Shown here piece after piece: positions 31,539 through 41,600 of a DNA stretch of 64,000 bases (the stretch's first letter is position 1; the number at the start of each line of letters is the position of its first letter). The notes under the pieces are model-generated. The model saw only the letters and a list, made by a program, of their open reading frames with translations, ran no database searches and was not told the DNA's origin. A program made the translations under genes and the position numbers. Source of the stretch: Prochlorococcus sp. AG-347-L20. GTDB lineage: Bacteria > Cyanobacteriota > Cyanobacteriia > PCC-6307 > Cyanobiaceae. Location: positions 1 through 64,000 of the forward strand of contig QCCP01000003.1 of the NCBI GenBank assembly GCA_003281225.1, given 5' to 3'.

Positions 31539-32557
31539 TACTCTATTCGTGGATCTAAATATGCGATTAAAATATCAACAAAGAGATTCAAAGAAACTAT
31601 GAGCATAGAGGTAAAGATTACAATTCCTTGAACCAAGGTATAATCTCTTTGAGAAATAGCTTCATGTAATCTTAAAGCTATACCAGGCCATGAAAAAGTT
31701 ACCTCGAACAATAGAGCACCTCCAGCTAATGAGGCCATGGTCAAGCCAGAAATAGTGACAATTGGCAATAGAGCATTAGGCAATGCATGGTTTAAGAAGA
31801 TTTTTTTCCTTGATATTCCTCTACATATAGCAGCATTTACATAATCACTTTTTAGTGTCTTTTCCAAATTTATTCTTAATGAGCGACTGAATATACCACT
31901 TAATAAAAAGCCTAGGGTAATCGAAGGAAGTGCGAGATGATAAAGACTATCTTTCAAAGCAATAATATTCTTTGAAAGAATACTATCTAAAATTAGAAAA
32001 CCTGTAATTTGAGGTTGTTGCTGAAATATTGGAAATCTTCCTCCAATTGGGGAAATATTAAAAAATACAGAAAATAATAATTGCGCTAACATTGCACCCC
32101 AAAAAGGAGGGATCGCATATGTAGCAATTCCTAATATTCTCGATATATAATCAATCTTTTTCCCTCTATTTCTTAAGCCAAGTAATCCCAATGGGAATCC
32201 TATTAGTGTGGCACTTAATATTGAAAAAAATCCAAGTTCAAGACTTGCAGGCAATGATTTAATAATAATATTTATTACTGGTTCTTGGGTACTAAGAGAT
32301 TCGCCAAAATTTAAGTGCAATATATTTTTAATATATGAAAAATATTGATTTATTAAAGATTCATTTAGACCCAATTTATTTCTTAGAAATTCCCTAGAAA
32401 CCTCATCTGCACCAGATCCAAGTATGGCATCGACAGGATCGCCTGGAGCAACTCTTAATAAAATAAAAACTAATGAAGAAATTATCCATAACATTATCGG
32501 TATTAATGAAATTTTTAATAAGGAATAATTTATTAGTTTATTTAAATTTCTACTCAT
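31535..32557 (-). CDS. peptide ABC transporter permease (DppB/OppB type)
   Basis: 340 residues, six hydrophobic helices. It opens with LVFILLRVAPGDPVDAILGSGADEVSREFLR, the typical DppB/OppB extracytoplasmic N-terminal block, and carries the EAA loop near ISRKKIFLNHALPNALLPIV. Its start overlaps the binding-protein gene by 8 bases. A second permease and the ATPases are not in the window; they may be encoded elsewhere. Confidence 0.9.
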   Translation of the reverse strand: MSRNLNKLINYSLLKISLIPIMLWIISSLVFILLRVAPGDPVDAILGSGADEVSREFLRNKLGLNESLINQYFSYIKNILHLNFGESLSTQEPVINIIIKSLPASLELGFFSILSATLIGFPLGLLGLRNRGKKIDYISRILGIATYAIPPFWGAMLAQLLFSVFFNISPIGGRFPIFQQQPQITGFLILDSILSKNIIALKDSLYHLALPSITLGFLLSGIFSRSLRINLEKTLKSDYVNAAICRGISRKKIFLNHALPNALLPIVTISGLTMASLAGGALLFEVTFSWPGIALRLHEAISQRDYTLVQGIVIFTSMLIVSLNLFVDILIAYLDPRIEY

Positions 32558-34121
32558 TAATTAACTCAAGATCACTAAATGAAATTATTCCTGCGCCATT
32601 AAAAATAGGTTTCGATATTTTATTTTGAGACCATGCTTTTTGAGAGGATATCCAAATAGGAATATAAGGTATTGAACTTGCTGCTATTTTTTCAATTTCA
32701 ACAAGTTTTTCTAATCTGTTAATTCCACTTATTTTTTCACTCTCAAGAAATAAACTTTCAACTTTATTAGATCCCCAAAAACTACCGCTATAGACTGATT
32801 CTCCTTTTTTACATATGCCCTCAACTATTTCATTGCAACTTAAAAGAGGAGTGAGATAGGCTTCTGGATCAGAATAAGCTCCAGTCCAATCGAGAATAAC
32901 TGCTGTATAAATTCCTAAACTTAGATTCTTATAAATTGTTGTAGATTCAACCCCATTGAGTTCAATCTCAATACAATCTTTCAAAGAATTTTTAATTTCT
33001 TCCTGCCATGTCAGAGCAATAAGCTTGTCAGCTGGTACATTGGATCTATAAGTAAGAGGTATTTTAAGAATATTTCCATTACAATAATTTTCCTTTTTTA
33101 ATAACCTTCTCGCTTCTAGATAATTATATTTAGGCCACAGTGCTTTATTATCTTTTTTTAATATGGGAGGAATAATTGATCTAGATGGCTTCCTTAATCC
33201 ATAACTTACTTTCTCACTAATTAATTTTCTATTAAGACTTTTTGCCAAAGCCAGTCTTAAATTAAGATTACTTAAGGGATAAGAACTAGTTTTAAGGCTT
33301 ATAAAACTTAATTCAGTGAAAGGGCTATTACCTTCTTTAAATTGTTGATTTTTACTTAAATTATTTAGACTTTTTCTCTGACTATCATCAATTGAATTTG
33401 ATAAAAGCACGTCAATTTGTTTACTTTTCAAAGCCCCAAAAAGAGAGGATGAATTTGAATATCCCACAAAATTAACGCCGTTATTTAAGGGCTTTTCACC
33501 CCAATAATTCAAATATGGATCAATTGATTGAACTTCATTAGAAAAACTGGTCAGCACATATTTGCCAGTACCAACGAATTTTTCATTTAGAAATTTATCA
33601 GAATATTGTTTGTAAAATGTAGGAGATATTGGAGTTAAATTTACTGATGTGAGTAAACCATTTAAAGAACTTGATGGTTTGTTCAAATTTATTATGACTG
33701 AATATTCACTTGGCGTTTCTATTGATTTAATCTTATTTCCTAAAATATAGTTCATGGTTCCAATTCTTTTGAATCTATCAAAGGTAAACTTCATTGCATT
33801 TGAGTTAAATAAAGTTCCATCGTGAAAAAAAACATTCTTTCTTAAATTGATAGTTATTTGAAGTCTATCCTTTGAAATAATCGGCATCCCCGAAGCTAAT
33901 TCAGGGATTAATTCTCCATCAGAATTTAATTCATATAATGTGTCTCCTAGAGAATTGATTAATTGAATTGCTTTAAGAGTATTTGCTCTAGCTGGATCTA
34001 AAGATTCAATTTTTCCTGAACTTGCTACTATGATTTTTTTAGATATTCTTTTAGAGCCACAAGAATTCTGTAAAAAAGAAATTAAAATAATAAATATGGA
34101 TAAAACAACTTTTTTTTTCAT
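32550..34121 (-). CDS. peptide/nickel ABC transporter substrate-binding lipoprotein
   Basis: 523 residues, family SBP_bac_5. The N-terminus is a lipoprotein signal (hydrophobic core then QNSCGSKR, so a lipobox Cys near residue 22). The mature part has the family signature SLDPARANTLKA... RKNVFFHDGTLFNSNAMKFTFDR. It would bind oligopeptides or another small ligand in the periplasm and hand them to the permease encoded directly downstream (8-base overlap). It overlaps the upstream 97-residue gene by 4 bases. Confidence 0.9.
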   Translation of the reverse strand: MKKKVVLSIFIILISFLQNSCGSKRISKKIIVASSGKIESLDPARANTLKAIQLINSLGDTLYELNSDGELIPELASGMPIISKDRLQITINLRKNVFFHDGTLFNSNAMKFTFDRFKRIGTMNYILGNKIKSIETPSEYSVIINLNKPSSSLNGLLTSVNLTPISPTFYKQYSDKFLNEKFVGTGKYVLTSFSNEVQSIDPYLNYWGEKPLNNGVNFVGYSNSSSLFGALKSKQIDVLLSNSIDDSQRKSLNNLSKNQQFKEGNSPFTELSFISLKTSSYPLSNLNLRLALAKSLNRKLISEKVSYGLRKPSRSIIPPILKKDNKALWPKYNYLEARRLLKKENYCNGNILKIPLTYRSNVPADKLIALTWQEEIKNSLKDCIEIELNGVESTTIYKNLSLGIYTAVILDWTGAYSDPEAYLTPLLSCNEIVEGICKKGESVYSGSFWGSNKVESLFLESEKISGINRLEKLVEIEKIAASSIPYIPIWISSQKAWSQNKISKPIFNGAGIISFSDLELINE

Positions 34122-34411
34122 ATTTCATAATTACTTAATTTTTCAGAAGAAATATTTGAGCAGAAAATTTTTAAGGTTATTTGACTTATTTCTAAAGCAA
34201 ATGTTTTTTTAGAATTACAAGCAAAAGGCCACTCTCTTACCCAACAAATTTCTTTACCTATATTTAAACCAATAACTTGAAAAGTCTTATTGCTATTTTT
34301 AATTTTTACACAAGCGCCTTTATAAAGGTTTTTAGAAAAATTTAAATTATTATTTTCATTATTATTTTCTAATAGTTTTGAATGAATCATTAAGGAGCTA
34401 AAACAAAACAC
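34118..34411 (-). CDS. hypothetical protein, first gene of the peptide-transporter operon
   Basis: 97 residues; Met8 or Met1 could start it. The central block YKGACVKIKNSNKTFQVIGLNIGKEICWVREWPF looks like a small beta-barrel (SH3-like) fold. It overlaps the binding-protein gene by an ATGA, so it belongs to that operon. Not recognised; may be unrelated in function to transport. Confidence 0.6.
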   Translation of the reverse strand: MFCFSSLMIHSKLLENNNENNNLNFSKNLYKGACVKIKNSNKTFQVIGLNIGKEICWVREWPFACNSKKTFALEISQITLKIFCSNISSEKLSNYEI

Positions 34412-34460
34412 TTACTTTCTTCGGTTTACCAAGCTATAAAGAAATTTGCAAACTATTTTT

Positions 34461-35762
34461 TTAAATACAACTTAATTGACTTGCAATAATTTTGACTTCA
34501 TTTAGCGAATTTATTTCATCTTTCGATCTCTCAAAATCTCCATTACGCACCTCATGAGTAATAACGACAATTTCAGCTTTGTCCTCACTAGCATCAAGTT
34601 GAACAATTGATTCGATTGATACATTATTCTTTCCAAAAATATCTCCAATCTTTCCAATGACACCTGGACTATCAAGGCAAATAATTCTAAGATAATTTTT
34701 TTTATTTATTTGTGAGGAACTTATTATATGGCAGTTTCTCCAGAAATCAAAAGATAACAATGGATCGATTGAATTATTATTTTTTACTGAGGCGGCATGC
34801 AGATTTAATATATCTGATACTACTGATGCCGCAGTTGGGCCACTCCCTGCACCGGGACCATATAACATTATCTCTCCAAGAGGATCAGCCTCTATCAATA
34901 AGGCATTATTAACTCCCTTAACTGTTGCCAATGGATGAGATTTTGGAATCAAAGAAGGTCCTACCCAAATATTCAAAGCGAGTGAATCATTACTATTAAT
35001 TTGTCCCCTTTCGGAGAGCGCTAAAAGTTTTATTTCAAAACCTAATTTATTGGCATATTCGATATCCTTTAGATTAATTTTACTAATTCCCTCAGAATGA
35101 ATCTCCTCTCTTTTGATTTTCCCTCCAAATGCAAGTTCACTAAGAATTGAAATCTTATCAGCAGCATCATGCCCCTCAACATCTGAAGTTGGATCAAATT
35201 CTGCATATCCAAGGCTTTGTGCCAATTTTAAGGTCTCCTTGTAATCAGCTTTTTCATTTGTCATCTTGGAAAGAATAAAATTTGTTGTGCCATTTATTAT
35301 CCCAACCATTTTTTTTATGCTGTTACTTTTTAATGATCTTTTTAAGGGTTCGATTATAGGAATCCCCCCGCAAACTGCCGCCTCTGACAATATATAAACT
35401 CCTTCTTCAGATGCAGTTTTATATATTTCTTCTCCATATCTTGCAATGACTGCTTTATTTGCTGTAACAACAGATTTACCTAATTTTAATGATTGCAGAA
35501 TAATATCTTTCGCCAAATCAACCCCACCCATTACTTCAACAATTACATTTATAGAGGGGTCATTAATTAATTCAAATGGATCATCAGTTAATAAATTATT
35601 ATCTAGCTCAATTTCCCTTTCTTTATTAAGATCTTTAACTGCTATTTTTGCAACTTCTATTTCTTTTAGAATTGGATGTGAATCAACTTCAGAACTTAAT
35701 ATTTTATAAATTCCTGAACCTACAGTTCCAAAACCTACAATCCCAATTTTGCATTTTCTCAT
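34461..35762 (-). CDS. hom: homoserine dehydrogenase
   Basis: 433 residues, the usual monofunctional length with a C-terminal ACT domain. GIVGFGTVGSGI is the NAD(P) fold; the catalytic domain has ANKAVIA, GIINGTTNFILSKM, and AEFDPTSDVEGHDAADK. The C-terminus (LRIICLDSPGVIGKIGDIF...) is the ACT regulatory domain for threonine feedback. It reduces aspartate semialdehyde to homoserine on the way to Thr and Met. It is separated from the next gene (sufE) by 44 bases on the same strand. Confidence 0.95.
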   Translation of the reverse strand: MRKCKIGIVGFGTVGSGIYKILSSEVDSHPILKEIEVAKIAVKDLNKEREIELDNNLLTDDPFELINDPSINVIVEVMGGVDLAKDIILQSLKLGKSVVTANKAVIARYGEEIYKTASEEGVYILSEAAVCGGIPIIEPLKRSLKSNSIKKMVGIINGTTNFILSKMTNEKADYKETLKLAQSLGYAEFDPTSDVEGHDAADKISILSELAFGGKIKREEIHSEGISKINLKDIEYANKLGFEIKLLALSERGQINSNDSLALNIWVGPSLIPKSHPLATVKGVNNALLIEADPLGEIMLYGPGAGSGPTAASVVSDILNLHAASVKNNNSIDPLLSFDFWRNCHIISSSQINKKNYLRIICLDSPGVIGKIGDIFGKNNVSIESIVQLDASEDKAEIVVITHEVRNGDFERSKDEINSLNEVKIIASQLSCI

Positions 35763-35806
35763 TTTTTATTTCTTTTAACTTTGAGTTTAATTTTATATTA
35801 TTAGAC

Positions 35807-36226
35807 CTACAAAAATTCATTTGCTTGAGACTGCATTTTCAACAATATGTTTAAAAAACCATTTGACCGAGAAGGTGTTAGGCTTGATCTCAAACCAGTA
35901 TCTTCAATAAATTTCTTATCTATTTTAACAACCTCATTTGGTGTTAATTCATTTAACCCAGTAATTAAAAATGCTAACAAACCCTTGGTTATAAGGGCAT
36001 CAGAATATCCTTCCCAAAATAATTTACCGCCTTTAATATTTGCCTTAACAAAAACTTCTGAAACGCATCCCTTAACTTTATTTTCTTCAACATAGATTTC
36101 ATTATCTGGTTCTTTCAATTTTTTCCCTAACCACAAAATGTATTCATATTTTCTTTTTGGATCTTCTGATTTCTTCAACTTTTCTACTAATCTTGATAAA
36201 TTATTGCATTTTTCCTGATTTTCCAT
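35807..36226 (-). CDS. sufE: SufE sulfur acceptor protein
   Basis: 139 residues. Cys54 in NKVKGCVSEVFV is the persulfide-accepting cysteine; the flanking KYEYILWLGKKL and KGLLAFLITGLNELTP blocks match SufE. It takes sulfur from the SufS desulfurase for Fe-S cluster assembly, important in oxygenic phototrophs. The suf operon itself is not in the window. Confidence 0.9.
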   Translation of the reverse strand: MENQEKCNNLSRLVEKLKKSEDPKRKYEYILWLGKKLKEPDNEIYVEENKVKGCVSEVFVKANIKGGKLFWEGYSDALITKGLLAFLITGLNELTPNEVVKIDKKFIEDTGLRSSLTPSRSNGFLNILLKMQSQANEFL

Positions 36227-36264
36227 TTTTAAAACTATAAATTAATCACTTTATCAGTTTTCTA

Positions 36265-36822
36265 TTATACAAATATTTCTTTTTCTGTGATAAACCCTGA
36301 TAAAGGAATATCCCAATCAGCTCTGGTTAATGGAATTGTGCTTACACAATTCGAAGTTAATACTCCAATGCATGGAACATTTCTCCAATCATTATCTTTC
36401 CTTAATTTATCAAAATAACCTCCTCCATATCCTAATCTTGTTAAATTTTTATCAACAGAAAGACAAGGAACAAGTATCATGCTTATTTGTAAATGACTTA
36501 ATGGGGAAGAGTTGTTTGGACTTAGTATCCCCTCACAATCTTTTGTGAGAGGTTCTTCATCCCATGGATAAAATAATAATTCATTTTTATCTTTACATCT
36601 AGGCAAAGCTAAAGAAAATTTTTCCTTGAGACTTCTAATATCTACTTCATTTCTTAGAGGCCAATATATTGCTATGTAACCAATATTTTTATATTCCTTA
36701 ATAAATGAATCAACATATAATTTTACATTCTTTTCTACATTTTCTCTTTGATTTAGAGAAATCTTATCTCTAATTTTTCTAAAGGCATGCCTCTCCAATT
36801 TCTTTTTTTCAGAAATAGTCAT
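36265..36822 (-). CDS. 5-formyltetrahydrofolate cyclo-ligase
   Basis: 185 residues. RKIRDKISLNQRENV lies at the N-terminus; MILVPCLSVDKNLTRLGYGGGYFDKL (about 117-142) is the family's ATP/folate signature. It converts 5-formyl-THF to methenyl-THF with ATP. It follows ruvC by 9 bases, so the two share a transcript. The gene name ygfA/mthfs is used elsewhere. Confidence 0.9.
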   Translation of the reverse strand: MTISEKKKLERHAFRKIRDKISLNQRENVEKNVKLYVDSFIKEYKNIGYIAIYWPLRNEVDIRSLKEKFSLALPRCKDKNELLFYPWDEEPLTKDCEGILSPNNSSPLSHLQISMILVPCLSVDKNLTRLGYGGGYFDKLRKDNDWRNVPCIGVLTSNCVSTIPLTRADWDIPLSGFITEKEIFV

Positions 36823-36831
36823 ATTGAAACT

Positions 36832-37305
36832 TCAGTTGATGCCATCTTCATTCAGTTTTGTGAGGGCTATGGCCAAGGCATCTGCTGAATCATCAGGTTT
36901 TGGAGGTTTTTTAAGTTCTAAACTATACATAACAGCATCAAGAACTTCTTTCTTAGATGCTTTTCCAGACCCAGCAATGGTTAATTTTATCTGAGCAGGA
37001 GAATATTCACTAACATGAATTTTTTTTGAGGCCAATACCATCATAATTACGCCTCTAGCCTGCACCACACTAATGGTAGTGCTTGATCTGTAAAAGAAAA
37101 ATTTTTCTACCGCCGCTGATGTTGGATTCCAATGATTTATTAATTCATTAAGATCTTTGAATATCTCATAAAGTCTATCTTCTTCTTTTTTATCTTTACC
37201 TGTCTCAATAACACCACAATCTAATAATATCTTTTTTTCATTTTCTATTTCAATAATTCCATAACCTACTCTAGCTAATCCAGGGTCAATCCCAATTATT
37301 CTCAC
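36832..37305 (-). CDS. ruvC: Holliday junction resolvase RuvC
   Basis: 157 residues. All four catalytic acids are visible: Asp7 (GIDPG), Glu67 (AAVEKFFF), and Asp138/139 with Asp142 ([11 protein letters not shown]). It cuts Holliday junctions in recombination with RuvAB. The start is 5 bases from the chlI stop, so it is co-transcribed with chlI. Confidence 0.95.
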   Translation of the reverse strand: MRIIGIDPGLARVGYGIIEIENEKKILLDCGVIETGKDKKEEDRLYEIFKDLNELINHWNPTSAAVEKFFFYRSSTTISVVQARGVIMMVLASKKIHVSEYSPAQIKLTIAGSGKASKKEVLDAVMYSLELKKPPKPDDSADALAIALTKLNEDGIN

Positions 37306-37310
37306 TGTAA

Positions 37311-38399
37311 TTAAGCTTCTGCAGACAATTGAAATTTTGAAAGATTTTCTTTTTCATCTAAATCAAACACTTTACAAAAAGCTTGAATAACTCTTTCACC
37401 TGAATCAACTTGTTCTAAGGGATCTTTTCTTAGTCTGTGCCTTAAAGAGCAAGAGATAACCCTTGCTATGTCATCTTCTTGCACTTCAGTTCTGCCCTCA
37501 AAGGCTGCAATTGCCCTTGCCGATCGATTTGTAACAATATCTCCGCGTAAACCATCAACATCTAGTTCTCCGCAGATTGCAGAAATATTCAATCTTAAGT
37601 CATCGTCCATTTGAACAGAAGTTAATATTTCTTGTGCTTTAATAACCTTTTGTTGAAGTTCATCCTGTTGTTTCTCAACGCTTAATGAAAACTCATCAGG
37701 ATTATTGTCAAAAGAAGTTCTTTGATCTACAACCTGAACTCTTAATTCAGCATCTCTAACTGTCTTAACCTCAACACTCATTCCAAACCTATCTAATAGT
37801 TGAGGTCTTAATTCACCTTCTTCTGGATTTCCTGAACCAATAAGGACAAATCTAGCTGGATGTCGAACTGAGACCCCCTCCCTTTCAACTGTATTCCATC
37901 CTGAAGCAGCCGAATCTAAAAGTACATCGACCAAATGATCATCAAGTAAATTCACTTCATCAACATATAATAAACCCCTATTAGCTTTTGCTAATAACCC
38001 TGGTTCAAATGCCTTAACACCCTCACTCAAAGCCTTCTCTATATCAATGGTTCCACAAAGTCTGTCTTCAGTAGCCCCTAAAGGCAAGTCAACCATAGGT
38101 ACTTGTTTTTGAATACTCTCTAGATTTTCTCCTTGAGTAATTTTTTCCAAAACTTCTTTACTTTGTAAATCAGGATCGACTAGAGAACTATTATATGGAT
38201 CGTCTTTAACAACATCGATTGCAGGCAACAAATCAGCTAAGGCTCTGATTGTGGTGGACTTTCCAGTCCCTCTATCACCCATTATCATCACGCCTCCAAT
38301 TCTTGGATCAATTACATTTAATAAGAGAGCCAATTTCATTTCTTCTTGGCCAATTACAGCTGTAAAGGGGAAAACTCTTCTTTTCTTTGTTGTAGGCAC
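37311..38399 (-). CDS. chlI: magnesium chelatase ATPase subunit I
   Basis: 362 residues, an AAA+ protein. Walker [10 protein letters not shown] is at 41-49, Walker B is [11 protein letters not shown], and the sensor/arginine motifs are in [11 protein letters not shown] and [13 protein letters not shown]. It forms a ring with ChlD that drives Mg insertion into protoporphyrin IX by ChlH, the first committed step to chlorophyll. Grouping with ruvC and the cyclo-ligase gene is a transcriptional arrangement rather than a functional one. Confidence 0.95.
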   Translation of the reverse strand: MPTTKKRRVFPFTAVIGQEEMKLALLLNVIDPRIGGVMIMGDRGTGKSTTIRALADLLPAIDVVKDDPYNSSLVDPDLQSKEVLEKITQGENLESIQKQVPMVDLPLGATEDRLCGTIDIEKALSEGVKAFEPGLLAKANRGLLYVDEVNLLDDHLVDVLLDSAASGWNTVEREGVSVRHPARFVLIGSGNPEEGELRPQLLDRFGMSVEVKTVRDAELRVQVVDQRTSFDNNPDEFSLSVEKQQDELQQKVIKAQEILTSVQMDDDLRLNISAICGELDVDGLRGDIVTNRSARAIAAFEGRTEVQEDDIARVISCSLRHRLRKDPLEQVDSGERVIQAFCKVFDLDEKENLSKFQLSAEA

Positions 38400-38516
38400 A
38401 GTTTTAGTTTTCTTAAATATTCAAATAATCAATAGATGCTACTTCAGAAAATGTTTTTAGTAAATATCCCCTATCAAATTAAAACAAGAAGTGAAGAATA
38501 ACTAATAAATTTTTAC

Positions 38517-39269
38517 TTACCTATTTTTTTTTGAATTGTTCAAAAACCAGTTTATTTGATGGACAATTCCTCTTAAAACATTTATTTCCTTCATTGATGT
38601 ATTTGACCTCAAAATAAAATTCTTAAATTTACTGATTTTTGCCTTAGAAGTATGTTTTAAAAGATATCCAACCTTTAAAAGTAATTCCTCTATCTCCAAA
38701 AATGAATCATGAATTTGTTTTGATGATGCAAGATTAAAAACTTTTAGTTCATGATCAAAGTTTCTTTTTGAACACTTATTTAACTCATACAAAGCTATTG
38801 AAACTGCGTGAGAAAGATTTAATGAAGGATTATTCTGAGAAGTTTGGATATTGAAGGTTTTATTTGCCAGTAGCAATTCACTGTTAGATAACCCTCTATC
38901 TTCTCTTCCAAATATAATTGCTAAATTATTTATGTTTTTAAAGGATAAAGTCCAATCAAATATATCTTCAGAAGATCCAAAAAATGAATTTTTATTTATA
39001 TCAATCCTTCCACAAGATGCTAGAACTAAATCACAGTCAAAAATTGCTTGTTGAAGATCATCATAAATCTTACAATTTTGAAGAAATTTATAACCTTTAA
39101 GAGCCATTTTTTTAGCTTCTAAAGAAAATATATCGCATTTAGGAGAAACAATTCTTAATTCATCAACTTCAAAGTTGGAGCATAATCTAGCGACGCTCCC
39201 TACATTTGAAGGGCCCTTTGGTTCAACTAATATTACCTTTAAATTAGAAAAATTTTTTCCCAAAATCAT
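38517..39269 (-). CDS. SpoU/TrmJ-type RNA 2'-O-methyltransferase
   Basis: 250 residues. It has the SPOUT knot motifs NVGSVARLC, IIFGREDRGLSNSELLLAN and NPSLNLSHAVSIALYEL, with a helical C-terminal tail. This matches TrmJ-like tRNA methyltransferases (position 32). The exact target is not provable by eye. Its start overlaps the cytM stop by 4 bases (ATGA), so the two are coupled. Confidence 0.85.
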   Translation of the reverse strand: MILGKNFSNLKVILVEPKGPSNVGSVARLCSNFEVDELRIVSPKCDIFSLEAKKMALKGYKFLQNCKIYDDLQQAIFDCDLVLASCGRIDINKNSFFGSSEDIFDWTLSFKNINNLAIIFGREDRGLSNSELLLANKTFNIQTSQNNPSLNLSHAVSIALYELNKCSKRNFDHELKVFNLASSKQIHDSFLEIEELLLKVGYLLKHTSKAKISKFKNFILRSNTSMKEINVLRGIVHQINWFLNNSKKNR

Positions 39270-39652
39270 TCAAGGCTATGAAGATATTTTAATAAATTAG
39301 ACATATTTACAGGATCAATTTCAAAACTTGGCATGGGAGGAGTTAAGCCTCCAGTAACTTGTTTTATTATCTGTTTATCATTCAAACGTTTAGTTATTGA
39401 GTGTAAGTCTGGGCCAACTAATCCTCTTGCTGTAATTCCATGACATCCAACACAATTCATCTTAAAAAGAGCATCTCCATCCTCAGCAGAACCATTAACC
39501 TCAAGAGTTTCAATAATATATTTATTATTTTCATGATTATTTACGAAAAATATTGAAAAACAAATCAATAAAACTCCAAATAAAATAAAAACAATTTTTA
39601 AGAATCCTCTTTTAAAGTCTCTTTCTGCTGCTGTTGATGAAAATGTTGACAC
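39266..39652 (-). CDS. cytM: cytochrome cM
   Basis: 128 residues. Residues 17-37 are a membrane anchor or uncleaved signal. CVGCH (67-71) binds haem c covalently, and Met107 in TPPMPSF is the probable axial ligand. The length and anchor match cyanobacterial cytochrome cM, a low-potential cytochrome linked to regulation of respiration and photosynthesis. It is the first gene of a short minus-strand unit with the SpoU gene and is divergent from petG. Confidence 0.85.
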   Translation of the reverse strand: MSTFSSTAAERDFKRGFLKIVFILFGVLLICFSIFFVNNHENNKYIIETLEVNGSAEDGDALFKMNCVGCHGITARGLVGPDLHSITKRLNDKQIIKQVTGGLTPPMPSFEIDPVNMSNLLKYLHSLE

Positions 39653-39708
39653 AAAAAATAATCTCTATGTAACAATTGTGATTAAGAAACTCAAAAAAGG
39701 CAAAAAAA

Positions 39709-39828
39709 ATGATCGAGCCTCTTCTATGTGGAATTGTTTTAGGTTTAGTTCCAATAACCCTTCTTGGATTATTCGTAAGTGCATGGAATCAATACAGAAG
39801 AGGTTCAGGGATGCTGGACATTGATTAA
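39709..39828 (+). CDS. petG: cytochrome b6f complex subunit PetG
   Basis: 39 residues from ATG at 39709. [19 protein letters not shown] is one membrane helix, followed by [15 protein letters not shown], which is the invariant PetG tail. It is a small structural subunit of the b6f complex in the thylakoid. The gene is too short for the default length cut-off. Its last 24 bases overlap the 3' end of rsmD on the opposite strand. Confidence 0.9.
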   Translation: MIEPLLCGIVLGLVPITLLGLFVSAWNQYRRGSGMLDID

Positions 39829-40404
39829 AAATGTTAATCTTGACTGCCCATAATTTCTTACATCTATAGTTTCCCACAAAGTACTTTTTTTAATAAATAA
39901 GTTTGGAGAATGTTCACAAATAATTGTTGAATCTTTTTTTAAAAAATTACAATTGAATAATTGATTTAAAACTAATTCATGAAAATGCACATTGTAAGGA
40001 GGATCTAGATAAACAAAATCAAATTTTAATTTATTTAAATCCATATTTCTAGATGATAAGTTTCTTTCATAATTTGGTTTTGTCCATTTCAAGACGTCTT
40101 TACGAATAACTTCGATATCATTTCTCCTATTCTCTATGTTCTCCAACGAGAGTAAATTTTCTAAGCAAATTTTTGAGTTGATTTTGTTTTTTTCAATTGC
40201 AAGTATTTTGCTTGCCCCGTGATTATAGGCTTCACAAGATATAGCTCCTGTTCCACTGAATAAATCCAACCAGTTACTATTTTCAACTCTATTGTTCAAT
40301 ATATTAAATATGGCCTCTCTCGCTCTCAAAGTTGTAGGTCTAGTATAAGAATTATTTGGACTTTTGAGTTTTTTACCACTTATTAATCTTAAGTTAGTCT
40401 TCAT
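39805..40404 (-). CDS. rsmD: 16S rRNA (guanine966-N2)-methyltransferase RsmD
   Basis: 199 residues. [42 protein letters not shown] (SAM site) and [11 protein letters not shown] (catalytic DPPY) are the family's blocks in order. It methylates G966 of 16S rRNA in the 30S subunit. The C-terminal end overlaps petG head-on by 24 bases, which is unusual for two essential-type genes. hisH lies 13 bases upstream on the same strand. Confidence 0.9.
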   Translation of the reverse strand: MKTNLRLISGKKLKSPNNSYTRPTTLRAREAIFNILNNRVENSNWLDLFSGTGAISCEAYNHGASKILAIEKNKINSKICLENLLSLENIENRRNDIEVIRKDVLKWTKPNYERNLSSRNMDLNKLKFDFVYLDPPYNVHFHELVLNQLFNCNFLKKDSTIICEHSPNLFIKKSTLWETIDVRNYGQSRLTFLINVQHP

Positions 40405-40417
40405 CCCTAAGCATCTG

Positions 40418-41035
40418 TTATTGAATATTACTCAGCCATCTTCTCAAAAGTTTTTCACCGGTTTTTCCAGATTTTTCCGGGTGAAATTGACAGGCCAATA
40501 AATTATCATTCTCAATCATTGCAGTTAATTTTTCAGAGCCATAATCAACCTGAGCTGCAATAATATTTAATTCATCTGGGATTGCATGATAGGAATGTAC
40601 AAAATAGACCCAATTATTTAAATCTTCAAGCTCTAATAACGTATTTGGTTTTGTAGGTAAAAGTTGGCACCAACCCATATGTGGAATTCTTTGGTTAACA
40701 ATATTGGGTATTTTTTGTATTTTTCCTTTTAAAATCCCCAGCCCTTTTACTTTTCCTTCATCACTAGATTCAAAAAGGAGTTGGAGACCTAAACATATCC
40801 CTAAAAAGGACTTCCCACTTTTGATCCAATTTTTCAAATCAGTTATCAAATCAGTATTTATGAGATTATTCATCGCTGGATCAAATGCTCCAACACCAGG
40901 AAGTATTATCGCTTTACAAAGCTTGGAATCATTAAAGTTTTTAATTAATATAATTTCTTCTCCAAGACTTTCTAGAGATTTTGTTACAGAATGAATATTA
41001 CCCATTCCATAGTCTATCAATCCAATTTTATACAA
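40418..41035 (-). CDS. hisH: imidazole glycerol phosphate synthase glutaminase subunit HisH
   Basis: 205 residues, a class-I glutamine amidotransferase. The nucleophile Cys81 is in FLGICLGLQLLF, and the C-terminal His/Glu lie in CQFHPEKSG. It supplies ammonia to HisF in histidine synthesis. It lies 11 bases downstream of trxA on the same strand. Confidence 0.95.
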   Translation of the reverse strand: MYKIGLIDYGMGNIHSVTKSLESLGEEIILIKNFNDSKLCKAIILPGVGAFDPAMNNLINTDLITDLKNWIKSGKSFLGICLGLQLLFESSDEGKVKGLGILKGKIQKIPNIVNQRIPHMGWCQLLPTKPNTLLELEDLNNWVYFVHSYHAIPDELNIIAAQVDYGSEKLTAMIENDNLLACQFHPEKSGKTGEKLLRRWLSNIQ

Positions 41036-41046
41036 AGCTTTTAAAT

Positions 41047-41370
41047 TTATAAATGCTTAGTTAAAGTGCTCGAGAGAGTTGCTTTTGGCACAGCACCAAC
41101 AACGGTATCAACTTTTTGACCTCCTTTAAAGATCATTAATGTAGGGATACTTCTAATTCCGTATTGACTAGCTACATTTGGATTCTCATCTGTGTTTAAT
41201 TTAAAAACTTTAATTTTCCCTTCAAAGTCTTTTGAGATTTCTTCTACAACAGGTGCAACCATCCTACATGGACCGCACCATGGTGCCCAAAAATCAACCA
41301 ATACTGGTAGATCACTTTGCAGTACATCCTTGTCAAATGAAGAATCAGTTACGGCTGGAGCTGATGACAT
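41047..41370 (-). CDS. trxA: thioredoxin
   Basis: 107 residues, the usual m-type/TrxA length. The redox site WCGPC is at 31-35 and the cis-Pro loop is [11 protein letters not shown]. It reduces disulfides in Calvin-cycle and other targets in the cytoplasm. The yfr1 RNA and the guaB gene lie immediately upstream on the same strand, the classical cyanobacterial arrangement. Confidence 0.95.
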   Translation of the reverse strand: MSSAPAVTDSSFDKDVLQSDLPVLVDFWAPWCGPCRMVAPVVEEISKDFEGKIKVFKLNTDENPNVASQYGIRSIPTLMIFKGGQKVDTVVGAVPKATLSSTLTKHL

Positions 41371-41461
41371 AATTTAAGTATTCCTTTTTGAAAATTTAGC
41401 AGGCAATTCTTTTAAGTGATGATTTCATTACAGATAAAATAATATAAGTAACAAAATATCT

Positions 41462-41516
41462 AAAAAAGCCCGATTAATCGGGCGATTTAGTGTGTGAGGA
41501 GTATGGGGTTTCCCCC
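41462..41516 (-). ncRNA. yfr1: Yfr1 small RNA
   Basis: About 55 bases between guaB and trxA, the conserved position. The minus strand reads a 5' hairpin (GGGG-GAAA-CCCC type), an unpaired core ACTCCTCACAC (41492-41502), then a terminator hairpin (GCCCGATTAATCGGGC, 41468-41483) and six Ts. The three-part order and the core are diagnostic. Yfr1 is a highly expressed trans-acting regulator in cyanobacteria. Confidence 0.95.
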
Positions 41517-41600
41517 ATCATTTCATAATAACTCCTAATTAGAAAATTTTTCAAATTAATACTTAATTAACTAAGGATTTATAATTTTTCTCTAGGTGAA

